Source: Telopea speciosissima
Taxonomy: Eukaryota > Streptophyta > Magnoliopsida > Proteales > Proteaceae
Length of the DNA stretch: 64,000 bases
Reading direction: 5' to 3'
Assembly (NCBI RefSeq): GCF_018873765.1
Contig: NC_057918.1
Coordinates: 66,382,871 to 66,446,870 of the forward strand
The notes below the pieces were generated by a model. The model saw only the letters and a list, made by a program, of their open reading frames with translations, ran no database searches and was not told the DNA's origin. The stretch's first letter is position 1. The number at the start of each line of letters is the position of its first letter. Below are positions 21,654-33,820 of this stretch, piece after piece. The translations under genes and the position numbers were made by a program.

Positions 21654-24600
21654 CTATACTATTTCCTTGGGAGTGATAATGAGGGAGTGCTTATCCGAAT
21701 CTGCCATAATCAGAAACAGCTTGGTCTCCATAGACATCTGGACAGTTGGATTCTTATTTATCATGTGTTTTTTTTTGGGGGGGGGGGGGGGTTGGCAATT
21801 CAGATAGTGCATTCCAGCATCCATACTTATAAAATCCCTCTCTTCTCAATTTAGATAGCAGTCTGTATCCTTATAAAATTTTGGCTTTCAAATTTGTTAT
21901 TTAGTTGCGCTGCTTTATTTAGGATACAACATGAAGAATGGAATGAAACCAGTTGGACCAAAAATGGTACTCGTTATTACAAAAATATTAGTTTAATATA
22001 AATATAAAGCATCAGAGAACAACTTGAACTTACTAGAGGATAAATTTGCGTACACTTTTATACAGCGACACATATGCATGAACTTTATCCATCCAACAGC
22101 ACTTTCTGTTGCTCTGTGACGGTGAGAGGATGGGTGAGGGATTTTGACAAAACGTTTCTTCTTCTCACTAGTGAGAGTTTAGATTGTGATGGTGTGAGGT
22201 AGATTGGGCTGAGTTCTTAGTGCCTATTACAATTTTGCACAGCTTTGCAACGAAGAGTTACTGACCTCAGCTAGTGAACAATCTGCATGTTTGCTGTTAC
22301 TTTTTTCACCTTCCTTGTGTGCCTTCACCCTCTCCCACTCAAAAATAAAATACAAATAAAATTTAAATGAATTATATTAATATGTTGTTACCACTCTTTT
22401 GGTGGTTTTGGGAGTGCTGAATATTTGTTTTTTTCACCTGTTGTCTTGCTATAGTAATATTTCTTTGCTTTGATATTTTGCAGTCTTCACTTCCATTTTT
22501 CTAATAATTTTCTTCACCTATTGATGTCCCCTCCCCAGCCCCCCATGCCCCAAAAAAACGGAGAAAAAATTTCCTGTCTCCAAGTTGTCCATTGTTCTCT
22601 GTCATGCCATTTAACAGTAGTTTGCTCATCTCTTTTGCGATTTCTGCAGAACTAACAGTGTCATGCCATTTTCTCTTTGCAGCAAATCCATTCGCTTATC
22701 ATGTCACTTAATTTTACCGAAATTGAAATAAAAACAGTTCATTCTCTGAACTCGTTGGAGGGAGGAGTTCTCGTGAAGGTTTCAGGTTTTGTGCGAACAA
22801 AGGATTTCAATGGCAGGAGGAAATTTGTGCAGACCTTTTTCCTTGCTCCTCAGGAAAAAGGTTTCTTTGTTCTCAATGATATATTTATCTTCCTTGATGA
22901 GGAACAGATTCACCAGCATCCGGCAGCTATACTGGCACAGAACAATTTTGATTCTAAAGTAGATGCATCTAGTCCCATTCCAGAGCCAGGTATTGTGAAT
23001 ATCAGAGGACTCCTGACTAGTATATATAACAGTAAATAGAATTGTAAGATCATCTATTGGAAAAATGGTTGGGACCAAGCTTAGATAATGATGATCATTC
23101 ACTGCATAAGTGTACTATATGGATTTTAGCAGGTAGGAAATTTGATCTTATTTGTAGGAGTGACTATAAGGTCTGTTAGTCTTCCATTCTATTGAAAAAG
23201 AGTGTTCATATGTTCCAGTGGATGCTGATTGTAGTACGTAATCAAAAGTCAAGAATGTTAATTCCAATGGATGCTGATTGTAGTACGTAATCAAAAGTCA
23301 AGAATGTTAATTCCAGTGGATGCTGATTGTAGTACGTAATCAAAAGTCAAGAATATTAACTTAGAGAATTAAGTAGTAATCCTGAAACTTAAAGTAACAT
23401 GTATGAATAATTCCATTAAAATTTGGAGAATCATGTTTGATTTCTGTATTGTTTTTGGATTATAATTTGGCAGCGTGTTTGTCTATAACACTTAGCAAAC
23501 TGCTTCGGAATTTGGACTCACTTGTTTCTGAAACATGGTCTGTCAGATTCCATTCTTGCTTCCCATCTGTTAATAAATATATGTTTGCCATCAGGTCATC
23601 TAGAAGAAAGTGATCCATTTGAAACTGCTGTGGAAGAAATGGAGGCCACAAATTTTGTGCCATCAGGTCATCTGGAAGAAGGTGATCCATTTGAAATTTC
23701 TGTGGAAGAAACTGCTGTAGAGGAAAACATAGTGGATGAAACTTCTGTGGAAGAGGTGACAGCTGCATTTCAAAGTGCAATGCCCCCAGTCCAAGATGCT
23801 CCTGCACCTATTGAGGAACCTGTTGGAGAGCCTCCAAAGCAGACTTATGCCTCTATTGTATGCTCCACTCTTATATTTGCAATTCCTGTTGCTAAATGTT
23901 TTTCTGTTTGTGTGCCTGTTTATCTTTTTATCTTTCTAACTTTATTCTGCCCTGATGTTTTTATTGTAATTGGTAGTTGCGGGCAAGAGGGCAATCCGTG
24001 TCATCAGTAGCTCCTCAGCAATCTATCAACAAGGGTATGGCACCTACTTCAGAATGGAATTCTGCAGGATGGCCTAATCCTTCACAGTCCTACCCTTCAT
24101 CAATAAATGTTCCTGAAAAGTCTGGTGCAGGATGGCCTAATCCTTCACAGTCTTACCCTTCTTCAATAAATGTTCCTGAAAAGTTTGGTTCCGAAGCAAC
24201 AGATGAAGTGACGGCCATAGAAGAAGAAGGTTATCTGCTCAGCTCCTCCTCCTGCTCCATTCATATATTCTATGTGATAGGGACATTATTTCTAGTGAAT
24301 AAAGCGTCATTGAGAAATCCTTGAATTGCATAAGATAGGACCAAATTGTTGTTGTCCATTCAGTTGTTTTAAGAAGCTTGTGCTGGTGGAACATTTGTTA
24401 CATATACCCTTAGTTATAAATAGGACGTGAAGTTTATTGATATGTTTAACATGTAGAACGTATAAAATTTTTATTTGTAAAAATTATGTAATTCACAAGG
24501 ATTATGTGTATATGTTTAAGTTACTAAAAAATGGCAACAGGAGCTTAATCCTGACAAAGACCTGGATTTGTATTTTATTTGCCTTTTATGCTTCATCAGA

Positions 24601-27600
24601 TATGCACTATAAATATGGATTCATCTTTATCCGCTTGGTATTTGACCGTTTAAAGCCCTATTGGTTGGCTATCTAATGTTTGCTAGTTACTATTTACAAG
24701 TTTATACTTTGTGGTACGGTCTAATGTTTCCTTCTTTTCACTAAAATCTTCTACTATTTCAAAATTTGTGGAATAGCACGAGTCCTTTTCTCTTATTGTC
24801 AAAAATTAATATTATTTCTTGCAAATAACTAGAGTTTTATTTTCTTTTCTTTGAGTGTTTTAGAATCCTCATTTCTTACTATGAAAATCTGGATTGTTAC
24901 AATTTGCTTTATATGTTAAATTATAGTTACTATTTCCAGTTGTTATATTCAAGTCTAATATTCACAATATATCACTAAAATCTTCATCTGTTCCTAATTT
25001 TGTTGAAACAAGTCTGGAATTCCTGTTGAGTTGGTGTTTCGTCAAAGGATTAATAAGATTCTTCATGTCATCTGACTTGTGGCAATTGCCTTTAAAATTT
25101 CATATTGCTTTCTCTTTTCATTTGTAGACGTTAAAAAAATAGACCAAAGATTAGATGAAAGATTTACTCACCTTCTTCCAAAAAATTAGATGAAACAAGT
25201 GCATCATTTTTTTATTTTTGGGATTCATTTGTGAACCTTTTCAGGTGAAGTGAGATCTGTCTATGTGAGGAACTTGCCCACTACCATTTCTTCTTTTGAG
25301 ATTGAGCAGGAGTTTAAGAACTTTGGCAAAATCATACCTGAGGGTGTGGCCATCAGACACCGCAAGGTTCATTCTCTTTGCTTCTTTTTCTATTGTATGC
25401 CTCCATTTGAACCTTAAAAGATATGGAACTGACATCTACCCATCTGCGAATGTATTCACATTGACATGCAGGAAATTGGTGTTTGCTATGCATTTGTTGA
25501 ATTTGAAGATGTCCATGGTGTTCAAAATGCGATCCAGGTTAGCAACTTCTCCTAAAGAAGCTGTTGTTAATCAGTTTTACATTTAAGTTCTTCTGTACAA
25601 TCTTAAATTCCCTAGTGGATGTAATGTAGAATCAGACCCCAACTAGGAACTAATTCCACAGCAGGACCACTAAGATATCAGAAGTAGCACTTTTCAGCAA
25701 TCAAACAAGGATAGCAACCACCCAATTAGATGTTCGAAAGGATCTCAGATAGCAGTAGATTTAGGACACATATTTCTCACAAGCAAATCGATAAATAAAG
25801 AAAGGTAGAAGATAGGTAGAAGGATAGATTTGGATTGAGCTTCTCACTCTCTCCCGGGCCTCTCACCCATAGGTATATCACCCTCTCAAGGCATCTCACA
25901 TCTCAACTGAATCGCACAGCTTCATGAAGAAAATTTCAAATATTCACTATCTCAATTGTTTCCAGCTAATGGCTAATACAAATATATTTAAAGAAAACCG
26001 AATACAAGTCCTAATCTATCTAGAAAATTAAATCTAACTAACCTTCTAATTTCAAATCACATATAAGTAACTAAGAAAACCAAAACAGAAACAAATCCCA
26101 ATAAGAACCTATCAAATAAAACTAATTATACCAGCTGCAATGTAGTCTAGAATGAATGTAATCAAAATAGAAAGCAAAACCAGAATCTGTCTCAAAAGAA
26201 GACTCAAATTAGGGTTTAAACTAGGGAAAGGCTAAATTAGGTTTAGGGTTTTATGGGGACTAAGGGTATGAAAGTTAGGGTTAACGTTAGGTTGAGATTT
26301 ACTAATATCAGTGATGTAATAAACTGATTCAGCAAACCAGTGGGCCAGTGGGGTATAAAATAGAATCAGCAGCAAGGTGTTGGGAGAAAATAGGTTAAAC
26401 TTAGGGTTAGGGTTTAATAGAGGGAAGTTAGAATTCCTAGGGTTTGGCAGGGCAGAATTGGACCAGCTTTGGATCGAGTTCTCCAAGGGGGCAGAGGAAG
26501 ACTTGATCAAGCTTTGGAGGGTTTTTATTGGCTTGTTTAGGCTATGCTGGTTGGGGGTGGTCTAGAAGAGAAGAAGAGAATGGCTAGGGTTTGGATCAGA
26601 TTCAAACTTACTTGTTGATGATGGCAACACCTTGATAACAGCTTGCTTGAATGTAGAACAGTATTACAGTAATGGAACAATGATAAAGAACCGAAGAACC
26701 ACTCGGGCTTCTCACCGTAAGGTGTCAATCGGATCAAACACCGATTCCATCAGCCTTGATCAAACACAAGACAAAGATCTTCTTGAAGAAGATAAGTTGC
26801 AGAGCAGCAGCTTTGAGAATTGTTTTTTCAATATTTGAATGGGGGGGGGGGGGGGAATAGGAGCCCCACGAACAACTTTTATTATAAGGCCTAAGGCCAT
26901 GTCCTAATCAGCCTAGGGAGGACATCCTAGCCGACTTAATTAACAAAACACATCCTCTCTATGACCCGTGGAGAGGAGTGGACCACTTAAGTCACATTAC
27001 CATTAAAACAATTACAAAGAAATCTACTCAATTCATTTAAATTGAACCATTGGTTCAAACTAGTTTTGGATCGGTTCAATTTAAAAGACAAAAACATGAA
27101 AAATATAGAAAACTACTAAAAAACTAAACAACTAGGAGTGGACAGATCCCCCTAGCTGACTTAATTAACAAAACTCATCCTCTCTATGACCCATGTAGAG
27201 GAGTGGACCACTTAAGTCACATGACAACTTAAGTTTTCACATGACCACTGCAACAATTACAAAGAAATCTACTCAATTCATTTAAATTGAACTATTGGTT
27301 CAAACCAGTTTTTGACCGGTTCAATTTAAAACAAAAAAGCATGAAAAATATAGAAAACTACTAAAAGACTAAACAACTACTTGGACTTCTTCTTATGAAT
27401 GTAATTCTTCAGATCCGCATTAGTTCTCCCTGGATTGAAAACATACGTCTCCGACGAATGGTTGAAGGACATGTACCGCTTATATAAATCGGGGTCGAGC
27501 CGCTTGAAGTCGTCAACGTGAATCCTAGTACTGTCATGGCGTGGGCAACCTTTCCATTTGACAAGGAAAGCATGGTAACTGTTGCCATGTTGTGTGGTCT

Positions 27601-30600
27601 TGGGAAACAGATCTTCTACGGTGCGCTGCCCCGTCTTGTCTGTGTTACGTAGACACAGGGCTGTGTGCAATGACCACCTTACCCCTGCCCGAGCGAGGGT
27701 AAGGCGGTCATTGCGCATGGCCCTATGTCTGCGTAGCACAAGCCGGACGGGCAGTTGCGCCGTAGAAGATCTGGATCTGTGGTCTTGTGCATGTCATCCA
27801 AGACCTCTTCAATAATGTCCTTAGTGGGTGATTTGAGTAGGGGCAGCCTCAGCTTGTGTTCAGAATCACCATCATCTGAGTGATGTCCCACATTGAGATG
27901 TAAATCAGCCACGTTGAAGACATTGCTTATGCTCATATCAGCAGGTAACTCGAGTACATAAGCATTAGGTCCAATACGTTTTAGTACCTTGTACCATGGT
28001 TCAAGAACTCAGTTTCGGTACAGGTTTCGCCCTGGCAAAAAACTGAGTTGGGCTGAGATCTCGGTGAGTTGGGGTAAATTTTTTTTTTGAACTTGATGGT
28101 TGGTTTCAGTGGGTTTTAGTCCTAGTTTGGTCATGAAAGTTGGTATACAGCCTATTTTTGGCCATTTAAAAACAATGACACTATCAGATTTTGAAAAATC
28201 AGAGTCCAAATAGGAGTTTCACTCAGTGGGAAATCAGGATAGACACTTATGCCAGAAACCAGGACAAACACTTACTTATGACTAACATCATTTAAGTAAA
28301 TGAAAGATATTATTCATAAATAAGCAAATACCTCTCTATTTGAATCCAATAAAAATAGTAAAAAAATCAAATTCCAAAAGGATAAATAGTCAACCCCCCA
28401 GGTCAAGAACAAAAACTGGATTTTTGGCGGTAGGTTCAATTTTCAATTTTCTAATGTTGGGGTTTTTCTCAAATCTAAAAATTTCATAAATCTTAATGAG
28501 GTAAAATATTGCTAAAAACCAAAAGTGCGGTAAAATATTCATTTGTTTTGATGCCCAAAAAAATATTTCCATTCAAAGTGATTTTGACAGCATTCGCGCA
28601 CACCAATTTAAGTTTGACCGGTACATAACTCCTTCGATATAAATCAGATTTAAGTTTGACCGGTACATAACTCCTTGAAAAGTCGAGTAACCACATGAAT
28701 ACCGTATGTATCCTCTTCGTTTACCTCAACATCATAATCATCAACATTAAAATCTCCATCTTCCAATGGATAGGGGTATAAATCAGGGTTATCTCCCTCA
28801 GAAATATCTTCCTTTTCAGCAACTACATTAAACTTCTGATGAGTGGGACAATTCTTGGCATAGTGTTCAAGCTCTTGGCAATGAAAACATTGTACCCTAT
28901 TGGAGCTGGAGGACGTGAAGGACCAGCGGTATAAGATTTGGGAGCTGTGAAATTTTTCTTGTTCTCAACAAATGGAGTACCAAATCGTCTACCAGTAGAT
29001 ACCAATAATTCTTCTGAACGAAGAGCCTCCTCAAAACAGTCCCTGACATTAGATATATCTACTATGCCAGTAGCCCTGTTAATATCAGCTCTCAACCCCA
29101 GTCGAAATCAAGATAATACCTGAATGTCATTCTCCCTAATACCGGTACGAGTAGAGAGAGTCGAACTGCTGCATATACTCAGCTACAGCCAAATTCCCTT
29201 GACGAAGGGAATTTAGATTATCCTGTAACTGTGCCCTGAAATGTCGTGGTAGATACTTCTTACTCGCATCCTCTTTCATTTCTTCCCAGTTATTGGGTGC
29301 TCTACCTTCATCTTCAAGATCTCTTTTAGTGGTTTTCCACCATTCACGGGCTGAACCCACTAGCTTAGTACATGCTAGTTTCATCTTCTTGTCTTCAGGT
29401 AAATCATACCATTCAAAATAATCATCTAAAGCTGCCAACGAATCATAAATTACCTGTGGATCATGTTTGCCATCATATTCCTTCAACTCTACCTTGACCT
29501 TTCGTGTATCATCATATCGTTGATGAGTACCAATGTAAGTGCTAAAATATGATCTCACATGTTCTTCAAATGTAGGCCGAACTGTAGGGGTTCTAGGAGA
29601 CTCTATCTTCCATGTGCCTTCGATTATTTCGGTACACTTGAGACTGTACCTGATATCTATCATCTTCAGGTGGTACATTACTATTCCTTACCAGAGTAAC
29701 CTGACATTCCTCAAGTTGCTGCAAGCTTTCACTAATGGTTTTCTGTTCAGCTGCTAATTGTTGAAATAACTCAATAACCTTAGCCATAGGATCAGGTGGT
29801 GGTAGTAATGTTCAATCTTCACCCTCTGCCATAGCTTTGATACCAATTTAATGTAGTCTTAGAATGAATGTAATCAAACTAAAAACCAAAACCAGAATCT
29901 ATCTCAAAGGATGACTCAAATTAGGGTTAAGCTAGGGAAAGGCTAAATTAGGTTCAGGGTTTTATGGGGGCTTGGGGTATGAAAGTTAGGGTTAATGTTA
30001 GGTTGACATTTACTAATATCAGTGATGTAATAAACTGATTCAGCAAACCAGTGGGGTATAAAATAGAATCGGCAGCAATGTGTTGGGAGAAAATAGGTTA
30101 AATTTAGGGTTAGGGCTTAATAGAGGGAAGTTAGAATTCCTAGGGTTTGGCTGTGCAGAATTGGACCAGCTTTGGATCGAGTTCTCCAAGGGGGCAGAGG
30201 GAGACTCGATCAAGCTTTGGAGGGTTTAATGGCTGGTTTAGGCTATGCTGGTTGGGGGTGGTCTAGAAGAGAAGAAGAGAATGGCTAGGGTTTGGATCAG
30301 ATTTAAAACTACTTATTGATGATGGTAAGTAATAATTATCAAGGCGTTGCCTGGGCGTCCAGGCTCCTTGGTCGACATGGGCGCTTGCGCCTTGGCAGGC
30401 GCCTTGATTTTTTGGACCCTCTCCAATGCCTTGCGCCTTGATAACTATGGTAACACCTTGATAACAGCTTGCTTGAATGTAGACAGTAATGGAACAATAA
30501 TAAAGAGCCAAAGAACCTCCTGGGCTTACCACCACAAGGTGTCAATCATATCAAATACCGATTCCATCAGCCTTGATCAAACACAAGACAAAGATCTTCT

Positions 30601-33600
30601 TGAAGAAAACAGATTGCAGAGCAGCAGCTTTGAGAATTGGTTTTTCAATATTTGATGGGGAAAATAGGATCCCCACGAACAACGTTTATTATAAGGCCCA
30701 AGGCCATGTGCTAATCAGCCTAGGAGTGGACAAGATCCCCCTAGCCGACTTAATTAACAAAACACATCCTCTGTATGAACCGTGGAGAGGAGTGGACCAC
30801 TTAAGTTGTCACATGACCACTAAAACAATTACAACGAAATTTACTTAATTCACTTAAATTGAAGAACCTCTGGTTCAAACCAGTTTTGGACCGGTTCAAT
30901 TTAAAACACAAAAACATGAAATTAAAATAAGTATAGAAAACTACTAAAAGACTAATCAATTACTTTGACTACTACTTCTTACGAATGTTAGTCTTCGGGT
31001 CTGCATCAAGCTGTAGGAGTGAGGTTGGACCTTGATGCATAGTCTCTGGAGGTAAGGCTGCCTAAATTATGACCCTACCAAGACCCCGCCGTGGCGGGAG
31101 CCTCGTGCACTGGGTACACCCTTTTATAATAGCTGTAGGACTCCTCCAAGTATTGACAATTGAGTCTTCAATTTGTATTCACTAGCTCACTGGCTGTGGG
31201 GTCCACTTGATCATATGAAATCTCCTCCCAATAGAGCTGAGCGATATCTCATAATGTACTGGAAATATACTGCTCGATATAATAGGAATTAGGATAGAAA
31301 ATATCTCCTTTAATAACTGATCAATCTCCTCTTTAATTCTGGAAGTAAATCCACTTAATTCTGGAATTAAATCCCTTTTTATGGTACTGGATGATACCAC
31401 TCCTTGGGGCACAAATCAATGGGTTTGAATAAACCCAGAATTTGGACCAGGTACCTGCTGGTTGATCTGCATCAGGTAGTCTTTTACTTTTCCGATAACA
31501 TTTAATTTGTCTTGGCTACTTTTTTTTTTTTGGATTCATTGTTTATACATTGGTCGAGTTGAGTTTTTAGTTGCTTTCTTGCTTTGCCAAGTGGAAAGAA
31601 TCTGTCCTATGTCAATACATATTTATTCTGCAGTAAACCACTCAACTCAACTAAGCCTTTTCTTAACTAAATGGGGTTGGCTTCACGAATTTTGTTCCGC
31701 CATTCATTCTGGAGTAAAGAGCTGACTTCATCTAATTTGGTATTTCATGGGTGGATTTTTGTACATAATGTTAGCCTCATTTGGCTCTGGTTTTCTGTAG
31801 GCATCTCCAATACAGCTTGGTGGGAGGCAAGTGCACATTGAGGAGCGGAGAGCAAACAGCAATAGCACATCTCGAGGAGGAAGTATGTTTCACGGCACTA
31901 CCCTTTACACTTTTTACTTTACATTACCTAAAACTATGATTACTGTGGAAGGATGAACCTTCATCCTTAGTGATATATCACTGATTTCTGATGAATATGG
32001 AAATCTGGGTTTCTATGCAAGCCACAAGGATCCCAAATACCCCCTCTCTCTCACATATTTGAAGTAATGAAATGTATGGTTTATTCTTCTGTAGTTTTTT
32101 TTTTTTTTTTTTGTTTGAATCTCATAACATGGTTTCTGTTGGGGCTCATATAAATGTGCCTCTACTTTACACTGTTAGACCACCATTGGTTTCTGCCCAA
32201 GGAATGCTGCTTTCTGGCATTCATGTTATAAGAATGCTGGGATGGAGTTTAGCATCAAATAAATGTTTTTTGTTATTCCCTGAGGCAGGGAACCTGGTGG
32301 GGGCTGGTAAGGAAGAGGGGAAATCTGAGAAGAAATAGTTGCAAGGGAAGAGGAAGGGATCTCACGCACAAACTCACACACAGTTGAGCATAATTTCAAT
32401 ATTCACTATTCAATCTCTGTTTTACGTTGGTTACAATGCAAGTATTTAAAGAGAAAAACCAAAGACAATCCCAAGACTCCTGGTTAGACTCTAAAATTGA
32501 AATAACTTGCAACTTGCAATTTAAACTCCAACTAACTCCTACGTATTCAACCCAACCCAAAACAAATAAAAGACTTAAATAAATAAACAACTAAATAAAT
32601 AAATTACTTCTAACCCTTAGTTGACCAAAAACCCAGGTTGGACTGGTTTCTTCTAGGTTTGGGTCTCCAAAGCCTATAATGCTGGTCCAACCAGTCAAGT
32701 GATACTGCATCAGAACCTCTCTGTGGCATTAACATTCACTGTACCTGTTGGCTGGAGAAAAATTTATATGTCAGACAGTATTATTTAGTGAAAGACTCTA
32801 TAATAGTTGCTGAAAAATTCCTGCAATTGAAACTGTTTTTCAATTCTTTGTTCACAATTGTAGTTATCACTGTTAATATATATACTGAGTTGAGTAATTC
32901 TTAGTCGGACAATATTAACAGTAATCTGCAATAGATAAAATATTAGAGAATGAGGAGGAACAGAAGAAGAGAAGAGAATATGGGGGAAGAGAAGGAATTG
33001 ATTGGGAGAAAAATTTCCCACTTGATACCCCTCACCATTGTATATATGTTTCTGTTATATAAGAAACCTACAGGAATGACCTCACTTAACATAAATTTCA
33101 GAATACCAGAGGTAGCCAGCCCATCTATATATCTCAACGTCAACAATCATGCCAAGATTAATTTAAAAGAAAGAAAAAGAAACAGGTCAAAATACTGTCG
33201 ATTTCAGCCCTTGGCCTAATTGTGTGGTTGCTGTCAACTCATCTGTGGCCTGTCATCAATGAGTACCTCTTCTGGTCACCCTTCAATTCTTTTTTTCACT
33301 CAATGAGTACCTCTTCTGGTACAAACCTTAAAATTATTGATTGTCTTGGAGTGACTATTGCTTCTTTGGTATAAATAATTGACCAATTCGCAATACTTAA
33401 GTTTATTTTAGATATGGCCAAAGTGACATTAGTTTTGAAATGAGGAACTGTTGTGCTATTCTATGGAACAAACTATTATCCCATTTTGGATTTTTAAGCT
33501 ATTTATCGAATGTTCTGAAGGTCTCGGTGCAGTTTAATTTTAGAACATCTTTTTAACTCTCGTTTGCTTTATTTATTTAGTTGTTGAATGTTCTTTAACA

Positions 33601-33820
33601 TTCTACTGGCGCTTGAATTGTTTTGACAGGAAGGGGTAGAGGGAGGAGCAGCTATCAGACAGACGCCCCGAGGGGGCGTTTTGGTGGCCGAAGTTTTGGC
33701 AGGGGAAGTGGCCAAGATGGTGCTGAGAGGGACTATAACAACAGACCTCGAGGGAATGGTTTCCACCAGAGGGGTCCAAGACCAGTATCAAGGAATGGGC
33801 AGAACCCATCAGAGCAATGA
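20726..33820 (+). CDS. NTF2 and RRM domain protein (G3BP-like), nine coding exons
   Basis: Coding exons by splice-site reading are 20726-20764, 20880-21014, 22683-22989, 23595-23857, 23977-24229, 25245-25366, 25472-25537, 31801-31882 and 33630-33820. All junctions are GT-AG and in phase, giving 485 residues. Residues about 11-125 form an NTF2-like dimerisation domain ('[13 protein letters not shown]'). An acidic linker with tandem repeats follows. An RRM (about 334-410) has RNP2 'VYVRNL' and an RNP1-like 'CYAFVEF'. The tail is an RGG-type Gly/Arg-rich region. Plant G3BP homologues are stress-granule RNA-binding proteins acting in the cytoplasm. Intron 7 (25538-31800) is expanded by transposons, but the exons remain intact. 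Two in-frame exon duplications are unusual. Family confidence is very high; exact exon ends were read by eye. Confidence 0.93.
21601..21651 (+). repeat. (TC)n-(TA)n microsatellite in intron 2
   Basis: A TC run is followed by about 18 TA units in the second intron of the NTF2-RRM gene. A long G run lies nearby (about 21777-21790). Confidence 0.9.
23216..23361 (+). repeat. Three tandem copies of a 49-bp unit in intron 3
   Basis: The unit containing 'ggatgctgattgtagtacg' starts at 23220, 23269 and 23318, giving an exact 49-bp period with very few differences. It lies upstream of the duplicated exon-4 acceptor. Confidence 0.9.
23587..23730 (+). repeat. 72-bp duplication spanning the exon-4 splice acceptor
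   Basis: 'GCCATCAGGTCATCT.GAAG' occurs at 23587 and 23659, exactly 72 bp (24 codons) apart. The first copy forms the intron 3/exon 4 junction and the second lies inside exon 4. The protein shows '[10 protein letters not shown]' followed by '[10 protein letters not shown]'. The second AG could serve as an in-phase alternative acceptor. Confidence 0.9.
24064..24189 (+). repeat. 63-bp tandem duplication in exon 5
   Basis: Two direct copies of 63 bp encode the 21-residue unit '[19 protein letters not shown]' plus two residues. The copies differ at only a few bases. The unit lies in the disordered linker between the NTF2 and RRM domains, so a length change there is likely tolerated. Confidence 0.92.
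26141..27375 (-). repeat. 3' LTR of the chromovirus, with internal ~240-bp duplication
   Basis: The borders are TGTTTAG...GACTACA on the minus strand. The block with 'ctagccgacttaattaacaa' and 'ggagtggaccacttaag' appears twice (about 26905-27130 and 27130-27375), while the other LTR has it once. This explains the longer length (1235 versus 1107 bp). Confidence 0.8.
27377..27960 (-). pseudogene. Integrase end with chromodomain, interrupted by a MITE
   Basis: Upstream of the MITE the minus-strand frame reads an integrase C-terminus ('[15 protein letters not shown]'). Downstream of it the frame reads a chromodomain core ('[17 protein letters not shown]', then '[16 protein letters not shown]') ending in Lys-rich 'KKKSK' just before the LTR. 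Chromodomains at the integrase C-terminus mark chromoviruses and guide insertion to certain chromatin. The 176-bp MITE at 27602-27777 splits it. Confidence 0.85.
27602..27777. mobile_element. Mutator-type MITE, 176 bp, 9-bp target duplication
   Basis: The ends are inverted repeats around 'CAGATCTTCTACGG'. Perfect 9-bp duplications 'tgtggtctt' lie at 27593-27601 and 27778-27786. The 9-bp target size is typical of Mutator-superfamily elements. A second member is at 47476-47664. Confidence 0.88.
28823..29790 (-). pseudogene. Gag of the intron-7 chromovirus, frameshifted
   Basis: Overlapping frames encode an N-terminal coiled-coil-like segment (29593-29787, '[20 protein letters not shown]'), a capsid-like core (29136-29678, '[20 protein letters not shown]' and '[12 protein letters not shown]') and a C-terminal part (28823-29095) before a Cys-containing region. 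The core resembles gag of plant chromoviruses. Frame changes show that it is not functional. Confidence 0.8.
29852..30958 (-). repeat. 5' LTR of the chromovirus
   Basis: This copy starts next to the primer-binding site at 29838-29850. It carries a 118-bp MITE (30329-30446). On its far side, a further ~55 bp (30959-31015) still matches the coding end that precedes the other LTR. Confidence 0.8.
30329..30446. mobile_element. 118-bp MITE inside the 5' LTR
   Basis: The insert runs from 'gtaataattatcaaggcg' to 'gcgccttgataact', so its ends are inverted. It is flanked by 'atggtaa' at 30322-30328 and 30447-30453. The other LTR copy lacks it, which proves an insertion. The 7-8-bp duplication fits a hAT-type element. 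Confidence 0.82.
31051..31125 (+). repeat. Au-type SINE, 3' fragment
   Basis: The sequence 'ggtaaggctgcc', then 'agaccccgccgtggcgggag' and 'cctcgtgcactgggtacacc' plus a short T run, is the characteristic 3' half of plant Au SINEs. The tRNA-related 5' half is missing. Confidence 0.8.

Larger units (their letters stand above)
26141..30958 (-). mobile_element. Internally deleted Ty3/Gypsy chromovirus in intron 7
   Basis: Two LTR copies (26141-27375 and 29852-30958) flank gag and chromodomain remnants on the minus strand. The primer-binding site 'TTGGTATCAAAGC' (initiator Met tRNA type) follows the 29852 LTR edge. The polypurine tract overlaps the last codons of the pol frame at the 27375 side. 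Protease, reverse transcriptase, RNase H and most of integrase are deleted. The element is antisense to the host gene, so its polyadenylation signals would not interrupt the gene on the sense strand. Confidence 0.88.
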
